Below are positions 17,382 through 26,313 of a stretch of DNA of 64,000 bases, in pieces. Within the stretch, counting starts at the first letter, position 1. Each line of letters begins with the position of its first letter. The translations under genes were made by a program, and so were the position numbers. Below the pieces are notes generated by a model that searched no databases, was not told the DNA's origin, and saw nothing but the letters and a program-made list of their open reading frames with translations. Origin of the DNA: Clostridium beijerinckii (lineage in GTDB: Bacteria; Bacillota; Clostridia; Clostridiales; Clostridiaceae); assembly GCF_018223745.1 (NCBI RefSeq), contig NZ_CP073653.1, positions 4,116,001 through 4,180,000 on the forward strand, read 5' to 3'.

Positions 17382-18110
17382 TTAATTATCAAATAGCAAG
17401 CTAGCTAAATGCTTTGCTTGCTTCCCACCGATCTTAAGTCCCTTGACACAATAATGACAGTAAGCGACCACTTTATCAGTAGTAATATTTTGGCAATGTT
17501 CACGCATCAACTTCTCTTGCTCTTCACTTGTTGTAGGAATAAATTTTCCATCTGCATTTTCAACAAATCGTTTTGGTGCCAACTTCAAATTTCGTTTTGG
17601 CGCTGGTGCATGCAAAGATACTCCGCAGAACTGTGTTCTTTCATAGTTCTCATCTTGCTCCACAATATCTACATTCATTTTCTTCAATAACCCACGGACA
17701 GCATCTTGCTCTGAACGGTTATCATAAGAACGCCAACAATCTTGTAATGTCATTTTTTCATGTGAATAATCTGGGAACTTAAATTCTTCATCATTCAAAA
17801 TAAGTTCCCAAAGTGAAATCCTCTTTACTTCCTTCATGGTTTCCTGAAAAATAGCAGCACAATTATGACAAACATATACCATTGTACTATCCTCAGAAAA
17901 CTCCTTATAATGTGGAGTAGATCTCCAACGTGGCTGCATCCATTCCGGCATATCAGCCGTAAATTCCTCTACCTTATAGTTTCGAACACAGCACCTTATA
18001 ATAGGCATATCAAATCTCTGTTTTAAATAGTCTTGAATTTTTGCGCTAAGTTCTGGTTCTTCTCTTGTAAAAGCACAGCTTGCCACATAAGTATAGTTTT
18101 CAGTATTCAT
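17382..18110 (-). CDS. Cys-rich protein of CCG/heterodisulfide reductase-like type
   Basis: This 242-residue soluble protein has Cys in three groups: a CAFTREEPEL...RCCVRNY segment, YVCHNCAAIFQE, and YCHYCVKGLKIGGKQAKHLASLLF near the C-terminus. The CC and CxxC-G pattern resembles the CCG domains of HdrB/GlpC-like (Fe-S) proteins, so an Fe-S or zinc role in redox chemistry is my inference. No flavin or nucleotide motif is visible. GGAGGGG precedes the ATG. The divergent LytTR gene lies beyond 18110. Confidence 0.6.
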   Translation of the reverse strand: MNTENYTYVASCAFTREEPELSAKIQDYLKQRFDMPIIRCCVRNYKVEEFTADMPEWMQPRWRSTPHYKEFSEDSTMVYVCHNCAAIFQETMKEVKRISLWELILNDEEFKFPDYSHEKMTLQDCWRSYDNRSEQDAVRGLLKKMNVDIVEQDENYERTQFCGVSLHAPAPKRNLKLAPKRFVENADGKFIPTTSEEQEKLMREHCQNITTDKVVAYCHYCVKGLKIGGKQAKHLASLLFDN

Positions 18111-18474
18111 AATAAAATCCCCTCCATTTATTGAAACAATCTTGATTATATTTTAATAATAAATCTTAACAATTCTAAGATTGTACTAATTTCATTATTA
18201 AAATCCAAATAACTCTAAATCTTATTATCTCTCAAATTTCATAATATAGCCTTACTTCCCATCTTAAGTAAATTATAACATATATTATTTTTTGTGAAAT
18301 ACATCCTATAATGATTAATTTACCAAAGTGATTTCTCTTTTGATTAGCATATTTTTCAACCTATCAATCTAAAAATACAACTTACAAAGCTAGCTTTGCA
18401 TCTCACTTCAAATCTATTGAATAGTGAAATTTGCTGACATATACTATAAATATAAAGCAAGGAGGGACGTGGAA
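18111..18474. other. Divergent intergenic region, no gene
   Basis: It separates leftward and rightward genes and must hold both promoters. It is AT-rich and I could not fix boxes with confidence. Confidence 0.4.
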
Positions 18475-18912
18475 ATGAAAATTATTATTGAAAATATCCC
18501 TGCTGGATCGGAACCAGAAATAATAATAAAATGTAACGAGCCTGACGAATCATTACTACAATTAATTTATTCTCTCAAATCATCTTCAAAAAAGCTTATT
18601 GGATTTACAGATTTACAAATGCATATTATCAATCCTAAAGATGTATTTTATTTTGAATCTGTAGATAATAAAGTCTTCATCTACTGTAAGCAAAAAATTT
18701 TCCAATCAAGACTTAAGCTCTACGAAATTGAGTCTGAATATGAGAACAGTGATTTTTTTAGAGCATCAAAGTCAACAATTATTAATATTTCTAAAATAGA
18801 ATCTGTTAGCCCAATTTTCTATGGCAAATTTGAAGCATTACTACAAAATGGAGAAAAGATATTCATTTCAAGACAATATGTTCCTGTATTTAAGAAAAAA
18901 TTAGGATTATAA
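18475..18912 (+). CDS. LytTR-family DNA-binding regulator
   Basis: This 145-residue protein is of the short LytTR type without a receiver domain. The LytTR domain covers about residues 45-145, with NPKDVFYFESVDNKVFIYC, FFRASKSTIINISKIESVSP and ISRQYVPVFKKKLG. The ATG at 18475 follows AAGGAGGGACG; an in-frame start at 18424 has none. It forms a pair with the DUF3021 membrane protein 16 bases downstream, a common arrangement in Firmicutes where the membrane protein likely controls the regulator. Confidence 0.9.
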   Translation: MKIIIENIPAGSEPEIIIKCNEPDESLLQLIYSLKSSSKKLIGFTDLQMHIINPKDVFYFESVDNKVFIYCKQKIFQSRLKLYEIESEYENSDFFRASKSTIINISKIESVSPIFYGKFEALLQNGEKIFISRQYVPVFKKKLGL

Positions 18913-18928
18913 ATAAGGAGGTTATACT

Positions 18929-19363
18929 ATGAAATTTATTGGTTATTTAAAAAATTCTTTAAAAGATTTCTTTATATCTAGCGGATTCCTAATGATCCTT
19001 ATTACAACGATTTCAGCGATTTATTCAAAGGAAACAATTGAAACTTCACAACTTTTTCAAATTATGTTATTCTCATTGGCGTACGTATTTTTCAAATTGG
19101 CTTTTATAAACAAAAACGATATTAATAAAAAAGTTCGACTAATTACTTTTAATGTTTTCTTAACTCTCTCAGAATTAATGATTTTATTATGGCTGTTGTT
19201 TTTTAGCCCAGGTAAGGTTATGAATATTAATTTACTTCTAGCATATATCTTTGCATTAGTTATAGTAAAATTTTTAGTTTATACTATGATGAGCATAAAT
19301 GGCGAAAGGGAAGCAAAGCTTATAAATAAAAAATTAATTCAATACAAAAGCGAAAAAGATTAA
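18929..19363 (+). CDS. DUF3021 membrane protein, partner of the LytTR regulator
   Basis: A 144-residue protein with four membrane helices (about 14-30, 42-58, 75-95, 103-120) and a charged C-terminal tail. Helix lengths and order fit DUF3021. Together with LytTR it forms a two-gene unit that probably senses a membrane signal, by analogy with LytTR membrane-inhibitor systems; this is inference. AAGGAGG precedes the ATG, and a terminator follows at 19441. Confidence 0.85.
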   Translation: MKFIGYLKNSLKDFFISSGFLMILITTISAIYSKETIETSQLFQIMLFSLAYVFFKLAFINKNDINKKVRLITFNVFLTLSELMILLWLLFFSPGKVMNINLLLAYIFALVIVKFLVYTMMSINGEREAKLINKKLIQYKSEKD

Positions 19364-19440
19364 TAATATTTTTATTATTCATGTATATTATTTAAAAATT
19401 ATGCTAATAATTAAAATACGTTTCCTATTTTCAATAAATA

Positions 19441-19490
19441 AAGAGATAGCCTTATTATCATTCACATGATTTTCTGCTATCTCTTATTTT
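19441..19490 (+). terminator. Terminator after LytTR-DUF3021, AGAGATAGC family
   Basis: AAGAGATAGC and GCTATCTCTT arms, then ATTTTTGTT. Confidence 0.75.
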
Positions 19491-19534
19491 TGTTATTCAG
19501 TAAATTTACTAAACAATAAATATTCTTTTAACAA

Positions 19535-19822
19535 TTAACGACAATTAATATTTCTTACACAATCTAAAGCTTTTTGCTTTGTGTTTTCGCATGCTTCCCT
19601 TGCTCCCTGCTCGTATCCTTTACAGTATCCATCTTCACGTCCAGCTTCCACACCATCACAATACCCTTTATTACGTCCTTGATTATACGCATCTTCCAAT
19701 GCATCTTTTCCAGGGTAATCCATTCTTGGACAGCACTCGGCATCGTCGCTAAGAGTTCCTTCGCAATTAATAGTATACATTATTCCAAGATCATCACAAT
19801 CACAGCACTCTTTGTTACTCAT
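19535..19822 (-). CDS. Cys-rich protein with seven-fold GX3 repeat
   Basis: This 95-residue protein begins MSNKECCDCDD and has eleven or more Cys. In residues 49-75 Gly recurs every fourth position: GRNK, GYCD, GVEA, GRED, GYCK, GYEQ, G. This is the pattern of the deca-GX3 motif of Yae1/Lto1, proteins that in eukaryotes load Fe-S clusters. Whether the resemblance means relationship is unknown. GGAGGAG precedes the ATG. It is a single gene, facing the LytTR pair across the terminator. Confidence 0.7.
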   Translation of the reverse strand: MSNKECCDCDDLGIMYTINCEGTLSDDAECCPRMDYPGKDALEDAYNQGRNKGYCDGVEAGREDGYCKGYEQGAREACENTKQKALDCVRNINCR

Positions 19823-20135
19823 CTTTTTCTCCTCCGTAATGAATAATAAAATTAAACATTTATATTTAACAGTGTAAATTTATTTTTATATCTATTTCTT
19901 CATAGCATAGTTACACTATCATTAAGTTATGGTACATAAGAATCTCTCTACAATTCCATACTATGTATTAATTTATGATTTGCTATAAAAGAAATAATGA
20001 AAATATCAATTATCTTACTAATTTTTATCACATTTTTATTGCCGGATAATATACTAATGGAGTGGATATATTTTCATTATTAATTCTTAATCTCATACTA
20101 ATGTATGATATAGAACATTGTGTTTCCTAAAAGAC
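19823..20135. other. Intergenic, no gene seen
   Basis: Upstream region of the Cys-rich gene; AT-rich without convincing structure. Confidence 0.35.
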
Positions 20136-20171
20136 AAAAGCAGTAGTTAGGACCTTCCTCTCTACTGCTTT
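20136..20171 (-). terminator. GCAGTAGT-type hairpin, second of a tandem pair
   Basis: AAAGCAGTAG and CTACTGCTT arms with GGACC/TCC in the loop. Downstream of the aldo/keto reductase gene. Confidence 0.65.
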
Positions 20172-20211
20172 ACTAAGTTTTATCATGAGAAGTAATATAT
20201 ATAAACATAAA

Positions 20212-20251
20212 AATAAGCAGTAGTCAGGTTGTTCCTTTCTACCGCTTATTT
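20212..20251 (-). terminator. GCAGTAGT-type hairpin, first after aldo/keto reductase
   Basis: AATAAGCAGTAG and a TACCGCTTATT partner. CTTATTTTATTAGAAT occurs here and again over the stop codon at about 20306, showing a local duplication. Confidence 0.65.
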
Positions 20252-20319
20252 TATTAGAATGGAGCAAGAACAACAGTTGTACCTATTTCTGCAGCTATTA
20301 CTTTCTACTACTTATTTTA

Positions 20320-21162
20320 TTAGAATTCTTCATAAACTCTAGGATCTTGATTAGTTGTACGACCCTCTTCACGAGAAAGTCCAGAAATGATTTTCATTTC
20401 ATCTTCTGATAATTCGAAATCAAAAATATTTAGATTATCTAATTGATGCTCTTTTGATGATGCTTTTGGAAGTGGAATAGCCCCTAATTGTATATGCCAA
20501 CGTAAAATTACTTGTGAAATAGATTTTTTATGTGTTTCAGCAATTCCAGCAATTTTCTCATCTTGTAGCATACTATTACCTCTTCCAAGAGGGCTCCAAG
20601 ATTCTGTAAGTATACCATGTTCTTTGTTACAAGCACGTTGTTCTTCTTGATTAAAATAAGGATGAAGCTCAATTTGATTAATACTAGGAGCTACGCCAGT
20701 TTCTTTTATTAAAGTCTGTAAATGTTCTGGCATGAAATTGCAAACACCTATTGATCTAATTAAGCCTCTTTTCTTTAATTCAATCATTGCCTGCCAAGCT
20801 TCAACATATAAATTAATTCTTGGATTAGGCCAATGAATAAGATATAAATCATAATAATCTAATCCAGCCCTAAATAATGACTCTTCAACTGTATTAATAG
20901 CTTCTTTATATGAGTGATGACGACCAGGTAATTTAGAAGTAATTATAAGCTTTTCTCTTGAAACAGAGCATTTCCTTACTGCTTCTCCAACTGCACCTTC
21001 ATTTTCATAATTAAATGCTGAATCAATTAATCTATACCCTAAATCAATTGCCTCTTTTATGCTATTAGCTCCGTCTATACCATTTAGACTGTATGTCCCA
21101 AAACCAATGCTTGGCACTTTAAGCCCATCATTTAATGAATATTCTGTAATGTTCTCTACCAT
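20320..21162 (-). CDS. Aldo/keto reductase
   Basis: A 280-residue NADPH-dependent carbonyl reductase of the AKR5-like group. The (beta/alpha)8 signature GYRLIDSAFNYENEGAVG contains catalytic Asp and Tyr. TSKLPG has the Lys and LIHWPNP the His. SIGVCNFMPEHL and the cofactor loop IPLPKASSKEHQLDNL follow. It reduces aldehydes or ketones; the natural substrate is unknown. AAAGGAG precedes the ATG. It is a single gene with duplicated terminators downstream. Confidence 0.93.
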   Translation of the reverse strand: MVENITEYSLNDGLKVPSIGFGTYSLNGIDGANSIKEAIDLGYRLIDSAFNYENEGAVGEAVRKCSVSREKLIITSKLPGRHHSYKEAINTVEESLFRAGLDYYDLYLIHWPNPRINLYVEAWQAMIELKKRGLIRSIGVCNFMPEHLQTLIKETGVAPSINQIELHPYFNQEEQRACNKEHGILTESWSPLGRGNSMLQDEKIAGIAETHKKSISQVILRWHIQLGAIPLPKASSKEHQLDNLNIFDFELSEDEMKIISGLSREEGRTTNQDPRVYEEF

Positions 21163-21269
21163 AAATTATCAATCTCCTTTAAGTTTACAATATTCTCATA
21201 AAATTTAATAACAGCTTGTATTGTATCTTTATTTTAACGTTTACTTTATTATAGCATATCTTTGATTCT

Positions 21270-21330
21270 TTACAAAAAAATGGAGAGCATAAAATTATTT
21301 TCACGCCATTGAGATTATTTTATATCTATA
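21270..21330. other. Degenerate relative of the GH25 terminator region
   Basis: AAAAAATGGAGAGCATAAAA ... TTTTCACGCCATTGAGATTATTTTA follows the same order as 25047-25094 after the GH25 gene but no longer pairs well. It lies upstream of the aldo/keto reductase gene. The remaining bases of 21163-21461 hold no gene. Confidence 0.3.
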
Positions 21331-21461
21331 TTTCTAATATCCATGTAGATTTTATTTTTGGTACTGCTAGCATAATAAAAATATTTCTTTAATTTTAGGT
21401 TTACATATTATTAAATTATTCTCTTATATATTATGAAAACAAAAATAAAGGAGTGATTCAC

Positions 21462-23606
21462 TTGGATCAAATGGTATTAAAAACCCAACAATGGTTAAAT
21501 GGAATTTACAAGGATAATTCTAATTACAAAATAATTCCTGAGGATGGGGCTACTGGCTGGACAACAATAACAGCACTAACAACTGCTCTGCAGATTGAAC
21601 TTGGTATATCTACCCCTAACGGAAGCTTTGGCCCCGCAACAAGAAGTGCATTTGAAAATTTATCAATTGACTCTCAGCCACAAAATGACTGGTCTGAATC
21701 CGCTATTATATCTTATCAGCATAAAATATTTATTCTCCAAGGAGCATTATTCTGCAAAGGATATAACCCCGGCGGATTTACTGGTACATTTGGTACAAAT
21801 ACAGAAGCTGCTATAAAACAACTTCAAACTGATGCTGGATTATCTAATGCAAATGGTGTTGTTGATAGTATTTTAATGAAAGCTTTATTATCTATGGATG
21901 CTTTTCAAATGCTTACTTATGGTGAATATAAGGACAAATGTGATCAAAAAATACGTACTATTCAACAATACTTAAACAAAAATTATATTTCAAATACTTC
22001 TTTTAGTATAGATATAGGCTTAGTACCATGCAATGGAATTTATGACCGTTCTACTAATAAAGCCTTAATTTATGCTCTGCAGATTGAGGAAGGCATTTCT
22101 ACACCAAATGGAGTATTTGGACCTTCAACTAAAAGTAAATGTCCTGTTTTATCATTAGGAAGTACTAAAACTAAATTTATATATTTACTACAGTTTGCTT
22201 TATATTGTAACGGTAAAGAATTTGATCCTAATGGATTTGATGGTGGTTATGGAAATGGAGTTAAAAATGCAGTTACAAAGTTCCAAAGTTTTTGCGGCTT
22301 AAATGCTGATGGAATTGCTGGAAGCCAAACCTTTGCATCACTGCTTGTAAGTACTGGAGATAACACTAGAAAAGGTACTGCCTGCGATTGTTCAACTACT
22401 ATTACAGACGCAATTGCGGCTACTCTTAAATCTAATAAATATGAAGTAGTTGGCAGATATCTTACTGGAAAATTTAGAATGACCTCATCTGAATTAAAAA
22501 TTATATTTGATAATGGATTAAGAGTTATTCCAATCTTTGAAGTTGGAGGATACAAATTAAGTTATTTTTCATATGAGCAAGGTGTCTTCGATGCAGACTC
22601 AGCTATATTTGCTGCAGCCCAATTAGGTTTTACTAAAGATACAATAATATATTTTGCTGTTGATTTTGATGCACTAGATTCTGATGTAACATCTAATGTA
22701 TTACCTTATTTTAAAGCAATAAGCGAAAAATTCACTAACGCAAATTCCATCTATAAAATAGGTATATATGCACCTAGAAATGTATGCAGCAGAGTGCAAA
22801 ATGCCGGTTATTCTTGCAGTAGTTTCGTATGTGATATGTCTACTGGCTTTAGTGGAAATCTTGGATATCCACTTCCAAAAGATTGGGCATTTGACCAAAT
22901 TTCAACCGTTACTTTACATGGCAATGCAGATATTGAAATTGATAATAATATTTCTTCTGGAAAGAATCCAGGTGTTAATAGCGTAGTTCCAGTCGATATC
23001 TTAGGAGCACTTAATGATAACAGTTTTGCCAAACTATTTGGCGTTGAATTCTCAACCCCTGATGCAGAAATAGAAATATTTAATAATGCATTTGTTAAAA
23101 TCGCTATAGGAGCAGCAGTAAAAGCTGCCTTAGGAGATGACTCAAAAGTTATAAAATTTAAAGGTGGTGAATTTGATGGTGCCGATATACAAACGCCTCT
23201 TGATAATCTTAAAGCATCTTTAAATAAAGATAACATTGAATTGTCAACAATTCTTGCAAAAGCCAAAGATATGGAACTATCAATTAAAACATCAACTAAT
23301 GGTACTAGTTTAAAGATTGAGCTTGAAAATTCATTTAACGTGCCTGAACATGATACATTTTCTCTTTCAGAAACTTTATCAATTGAATTTAGAGTAGATA
23401 AAGATAAATTGCTTGAAGATCTTAAACTTGCTGCAAGCAGCGTAGTTGATTTTGTTAAAGAAAATCCCGCTATAGGTGTCATAATATGCATTGCAGTTGT
23501 TGCTGCTATATTACTTGCACTTCCTGAAACAGCTTTAGGTGCTGCAATTATATCTGCTTTTTCAGAAGCAATTGAAGCAATTTCGGCAGTCATTGCAATT
23601 GCATAA
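21462..23606 (+). CDS. DUF1906 glycoside-hydrolase-like protein with four peptidoglycan-binding-like modules
   Basis: This protein of about 714 residues has no signal peptide. Four repeat modules (about 1-70, 80-155, 165-235, 240-310) hold NGSFGP/NGVFGP-type motifs of peptidoglycan-binding helices; modules 1 and 3 resemble each other, as do 2 and 4. A DUF1906 TIM-barrel-like domain follows (about 315-510: ACDCSTT, VVGRYLTG, IIYFAVDFDA, GIYAPRN, DWAFDQIS), as in Rv2525c relatives. The C-terminus has an acidic region and one or two hydrophobic helices (about 665-714). A TTG start at 21462 fits AAAGGAG eight bases upstream. It probably acts on cell wall; the export route is unclear. Confidence 0.88.
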   Translation: MDQMVLKTQQWLNGIYKDNSNYKIIPEDGATGWTTITALTTALQIELGISTPNGSFGPATRSAFENLSIDSQPQNDWSESAIISYQHKIFILQGALFCKGYNPGGFTGTFGTNTEAAIKQLQTDAGLSNANGVVDSILMKALLSMDAFQMLTYGEYKDKCDQKIRTIQQYLNKNYISNTSFSIDIGLVPCNGIYDRSTNKALIYALQIEEGISTPNGVFGPSTKSKCPVLSLGSTKTKFIYLLQFALYCNGKEFDPNGFDGGYGNGVKNAVTKFQSFCGLNADGIAGSQTFASLLVSTGDNTRKGTACDCSTTITDAIAATLKSNKYEVVGRYLTGKFRMTSSELKIIFDNGLRVIPIFEVGGYKLSYFSYEQGVFDADSAIFAAAQLGFTKDTIIYFAVDFDALDSDVTSNVLPYFKAISEKFTNANSIYKIGIYAPRNVCSRVQNAGYSCSSFVCDMSTGFSGNLGYPLPKDWAFDQISTVTLHGNADIEIDNNISSGKNPGVNSVVPVDILGALNDNSFAKLFGVEFSTPDAEIEIFNNAFVKIAIGAAVKAALGDDSKVIKFKGGEFDGADIQTPLDNLKASLNKDNIELSTILAKAKDMELSIKTSTNGTSLKIELENSFNVPEHDTFSLSETLSIEFRVDKDKLLEDLKLAASSVVDFVKENPAIGVIICIAVVAAILLALPETALGAAIISAFSEAIEAISAVIAIA

Positions 23607-23626
23607 CTTTACTTTATAAAATATCA

Positions 23627-23654
23627 AAAACCTCCTCAAAATTGAGGAGGTTTT
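23627..23654. terminator. Bidirectional terminator between convergent genes
   Basis: AAAACCTCCTCAA and TTGAGGAGGTTTT, a 13-bp stem with a 2-base loop. It serves both the DUF1906 gene and the leftward YcxB gene. Confidence 0.9.
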
Positions 23655-23667
23655 ATAGAATTTAAAA

Positions 23668-24201
23668 CTAAACCGAATCAGGATAACTATATTTTAACTC
23701 TAAATTTGTATTCTTAATAATAGTATCTAAAAATAAATTCTTATCGTCCATTGAATAGAACGACAATATAGGTATTACTAAACTTTCACCATTCATTGTA
23801 GGTATAAAAATATATTGTTCTAATAAATACAAACCTTTTATGGAGTTCCAATTATGAATTTTCTCTGAAAATCTAGTATTAGTTTTTATTCCTTTTTCTA
23901 TAAATTTTAAATGCGTTGTCTCAAATGTATCTGTTAATTTATTTGTTCCATATATTCTTAGAAATCTTCTTCTTAATGATCTGTTAAATATTTTTTTTCT
24001 AAAAAAGAAGAATATAATGTACATAATAATAATAGTTACAGTGTATAAGGTACTTCTAAGTAAAATCATCAATCCAAGCAGTATAAAAAAAGCAAGTACA
24101 GCATATGCACGAATTTGCTGTTTGTAAGTTTTTGTGTTAACAATATACTTCATATTAAAAGCTATTAATTCATCCTTTGAAATTTTAAACTCTATCTCCA
24201 T
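23668..24201 (-). CDS. YcxB-like membrane protein
   Basis: This 177-residue protein has an N-terminal beta region with MEIEFKISKDELIAFNMKY, two membrane helices (about 31-47 and 53-68), a basic stretch and a C-terminal domain of beta strands (KFIEKGIKTNTRFSEKIHNWNSIKGLYLLEQYIFI), the YcxB-like pattern. Function unknown. GGAGG lies four bases before the ATG. It follows the lipoprotein gene (24253) on the same strand. Confidence 0.75.
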   Translation of the reverse strand: MEIEFKISKDELIAFNMKYIVNTKTYKQQIRAYAVLAFFILLGLMILLRSTLYTVTIIIMYIIFFFFRKKIFNRSLRRRFLRIYGTNKLTDTFETTHLKFIEKGIKTNTRFSEKIHNWNSIKGLYLLEQYIFIPTMNGESLVIPILSFYSMDDKNLFLDTIIKNTNLELKYSYPDSV

Positions 24202-24252
24202 AATACCTCCTATTTTGTGGCTTATTCTAATCTTAAAAGTATTAGATTAAAT

Positions 24253-24726
24253 TTATTTATTTAAAACAATCTTCATATTATCTTTTAAATTAGCTTTATC
24301 TACTTGAACTAATATAACCCATTTCCATGTACCATCAAAACCTTCTATTCCATCAACTTGTGCAACTGATGATTGTTTTAGGTTTACTGTTAAAGTATCA
24401 TTGCCTACATTTATACTTTCAACTCTATATCCTTGTACTGAACTATTTACGGAAGGTATTTGTAAGTATAAAATTGCCATTTCTTTATCAGGTGATTTCA
24501 TTGGAATTTCTCTTGGTGTAAAATATTTATCTTTAAACCTTTGAAACTCTTCATTAGTCAACATTAGAATCGTATCTTGCTGAATAGCTTGTTCTTCATC
24601 AGTTTTACTAAACCCAATTACATTAGAATAAAATTCTTTAAATGCTACATTTTTATTTGTCGAGCATGCAATCAAAAATTGAAACATAATTATGGTAGTA
24701 AAGATTAAAAGCAAAACTCTTTTCAT
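24253..24726 (-). CDS. Lipoprotein, possibly PrcB-C-like domain
   Basis: The signal MKRVLLLIFTTIIMFQFLIAC ends in lipobox LIAC (Cys about 21), so the protein is lipid-anchored outside. The C-terminal half (AILYLQIPSVNSSVQGYRVESINVGNDTLTVNLKQ) resembles the PrcB-C fold by its GY-V-x-S-V order; this is a weak match. The middle resembles nothing I know. It lies between a small membrane peptide gene and the YcxB gene, perhaps in one operon. Confidence 0.7.
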   Translation of the reverse strand: MKRVLLLIFTTIIMFQFLIACSTNKNVAFKEFYSNVIGFSKTDEEQAIQQDTILMLTNEEFQRFKDKYFTPREIPMKSPDKEMAILYLQIPSVNSSVQGYRVESINVGNDTLTVNLKQSSVAQVDGIEGFDGTWKWVILVQVDKANLKDNMKIVLNK

Positions 24727-24762
24727 ATTATACTCCCACCCCTATTAATTTCATTTTTATAT

Positions 24763-24876
24763 CTATGAAAATGATTCAGAAAATGTAGACATAGCATATA
24801 TGTATAACCCCAAAACAATTACACTTATAATACCCATTGAATAAAAAATCACTTTCCATATTTTACTCTCATTCAA
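24763..24876 (-). CDS. Small membrane peptide, 37 residues
   Basis: The frame from a TTG at 24876 encodes MNESKIWKVIFYSMGI followed by one membrane helix and ends STFSESFS. GGAGGG six bases before the TTG supports translation. It precedes the lipoprotein gene by 36 bases on the same strand. The family is not recognised. The few bases between it and the GH25 gene end (25085) hold only a terminator. Confidence 0.5.
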   Translation of the reverse strand: MNESKIWKVIFYSMGIISVIVLGLYIYAMSTFSESFS

Positions 24877-25052
24877 CTACTTCCCTCCAGTATAAAAATC
24901 TATAATTAGTAATATTAATTACTATCTGAACCAAATTTCTATTCCATATAATAATTATTATAACATATATTTCAAACCACCACATAAACTGCTTATATCA
25001 TAGCTCTCTACGATCCTTTTACTAAGGACATATCAGAAAAGTGCAAAAAAAT

Positions 25053-25083
25053 AGAGGGCACAAGATTACTCTCATGCCCTTTA
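25053..25083 (-). terminator. Terminator of the GH25 gene
   Basis: AGAGGGCA and TGCCCTTT arms; leftward a T run (TTTTTTTGC) follows. It adjoins the stop codon at 25086. Confidence 0.75.
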
Positions 25084-25085
25084 AA

Positions 25086-25871
25086 CTATTTTATTTCATA
25101 AAACCAACATCCTAACGTATCTTTTAATTCCAAACATTTGCTCATAGGCAAATTTTGAGTTTCAACCCAAATTCCCTTTTCATTTGAATTAGCATAGATA
25201 CGAATATCTTCAAAATATTCTTGCACATATTCCATGTCAACTCCAGCAAAACTTCCATCACCTCTATATCCAATTGGAAGATAATTGGTTCTTACATATC
25301 CATTAGTTTTATTTATTATTCCATCATTAAACTCATTCATATCGCAATCAGTATCTATACCATTTACACATCCTGTTTCAGAATATTGGTGGCCCACTCT
25401 ATTAGCAAAGAAATTAGAATTTAATTTCCATGGATTATTATTATAATTCGCCTCCCATAGTGGATAACCAGCAATTCTATCATCCAAGTTATCTGTAAAA
25501 CTAGTATAAGTATAAATACCAATTTGCATATTTGATATCTCTTTAAATTTAGCAATAAATCTTAATACAAAGTCCATTAATCCATCAAAATTACTTTCTA
25601 CATCTAACATTGGAATTAGATCATTTGCTTTATCCTTTATAGCATTATAGAAACTATTAGCCTGAGTTTCTGGCTCGCTAGTCCCAACCAAGAAATGATA
25701 AAATCCTGTTTTTAATCCTTCGCAATGTGCATTGGAATAATTAACCTCTAAACATCGATCTTTGAATGTTGTACCTTCTGTAGCTTTAATGTAAACAGCT
25801 TCTATTCCTGAATCTTTCACCTGTCCAAAATTTATGCTTCCATTATGATTACTTACGTCTATGCCTTTCAT
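25086..25871 (-). CDS. GH25 muramidase (lysozyme), endolysin-like
   Basis: A 261-residue enzyme that cuts the MurNAc-GlcNAc bond of peptidoglycan. GIDVSNHNG at the N-terminus, AVYIKATEGTTF, FYHFL, PMLDVES (catalytic Asp/Glu pair), GIYTY, PLWEANY and HQYSETG follow the GH25 order over about residues 1-185. The C-terminal 75 residues (GYRGDGSFAGVDMEYVQEYFEDIRIYANS...) form an extra domain. There is no signal peptide, as in phage or autolytic lysins. The ATG at 25871 has AAAGGATGG upstream; the longer in-frame extension to 26114 has no ribosome site. Confidence 0.92.
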   Translation of the reverse strand: MKGIDVSNHNGSINFGQVKDSGIEAVYIKATEGTTFKDRCLEVNYSNAHCEGLKTGFYHFLVGTSEPETQANSFYNAIKDKANDLIPMLDVESNFDGLMDFVLRFIAKFKEISNMQIGIYTYTSFTDNLDDRIAGYPLWEANYNNNPWKLNSNFFANRVGHQYSETGCVNGIDTDCDMNEFNDGIINKTNGYVRTNYLPIGYRGDGSFAGVDMEYVQEYFEDIRIYANSNEKGIWVETQNLPMSKCLELKDTLGCWFYEIK

Positions 25872-26211
25872 ATATACCATCCTTTCTACTACACCTCTTT
25901 TATTAGTTATTTTTATATAATAAAAACACCTACTTTTTGATATGCTCCCTTTATAATAGTCAGTTAAAATAATAAACTTGACAGTATGAAGGGATAATAT
26001 CATTTCCGTAAATGTTTTTAGTTCATCTACTATTATAGATGATTTCAATATTAATTTTTTATAGATATTATTTAGGATTTCTAAAATTTTTCTATTAATT
26101 TTATTTTGCTCCAAGTGAATAATCTATTTATTTAATGCTGGTTATTTATAAATTGTTTTACCGATATAATTCTAATGATATATTTAAAGTAATAATAATT
26201 TTTAATTTTTT
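25872..26211. other. Divergent intergenic region
   Basis: Holds the leftward GH25 promoter. No further gene is supported, though the region is open in the GH25 frame up to 26114. Confidence 0.35.
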
Positions 26212-26237
26212 TGTAACGAAATCTTTTTTTAATAGTC
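26212..26237 (+). promoter_or_regulatory. Candidate ECF sigma promoter upstream of its own sigma gene
   Basis: TGTAAC at 26212-26217, 16 bases, then AGTC at 26234-26237. This is close to the TGTAAC-N16/17-CGWC type known for SigX/SigV-like ECF factors. Its place 77 bases before the sigma gene fits self-activation. Confidence 0.4.
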
Positions 26238-26313
26238 ATATATATAAGTACTAAAAATCTACCTAAATCTTTGAATAACCATTTTAAGATTTATATTGTA
26301 AAAGGGGAGGCAG

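Noticed and set aside
22808..23593. 261-codon open frame opposite the DUF1906 gene
   Set aside because: It is antisense to a well-supported coding region and shows the low-complexity Ser/Leu composition expected of a shadow frame.
25872..26114. 80-residue N-terminal extension of the GH25 enzyme
   Set aside because: The conserved fold starts at 25871, where a good ribosome site stands; the extension resembles no domain or signal peptide.
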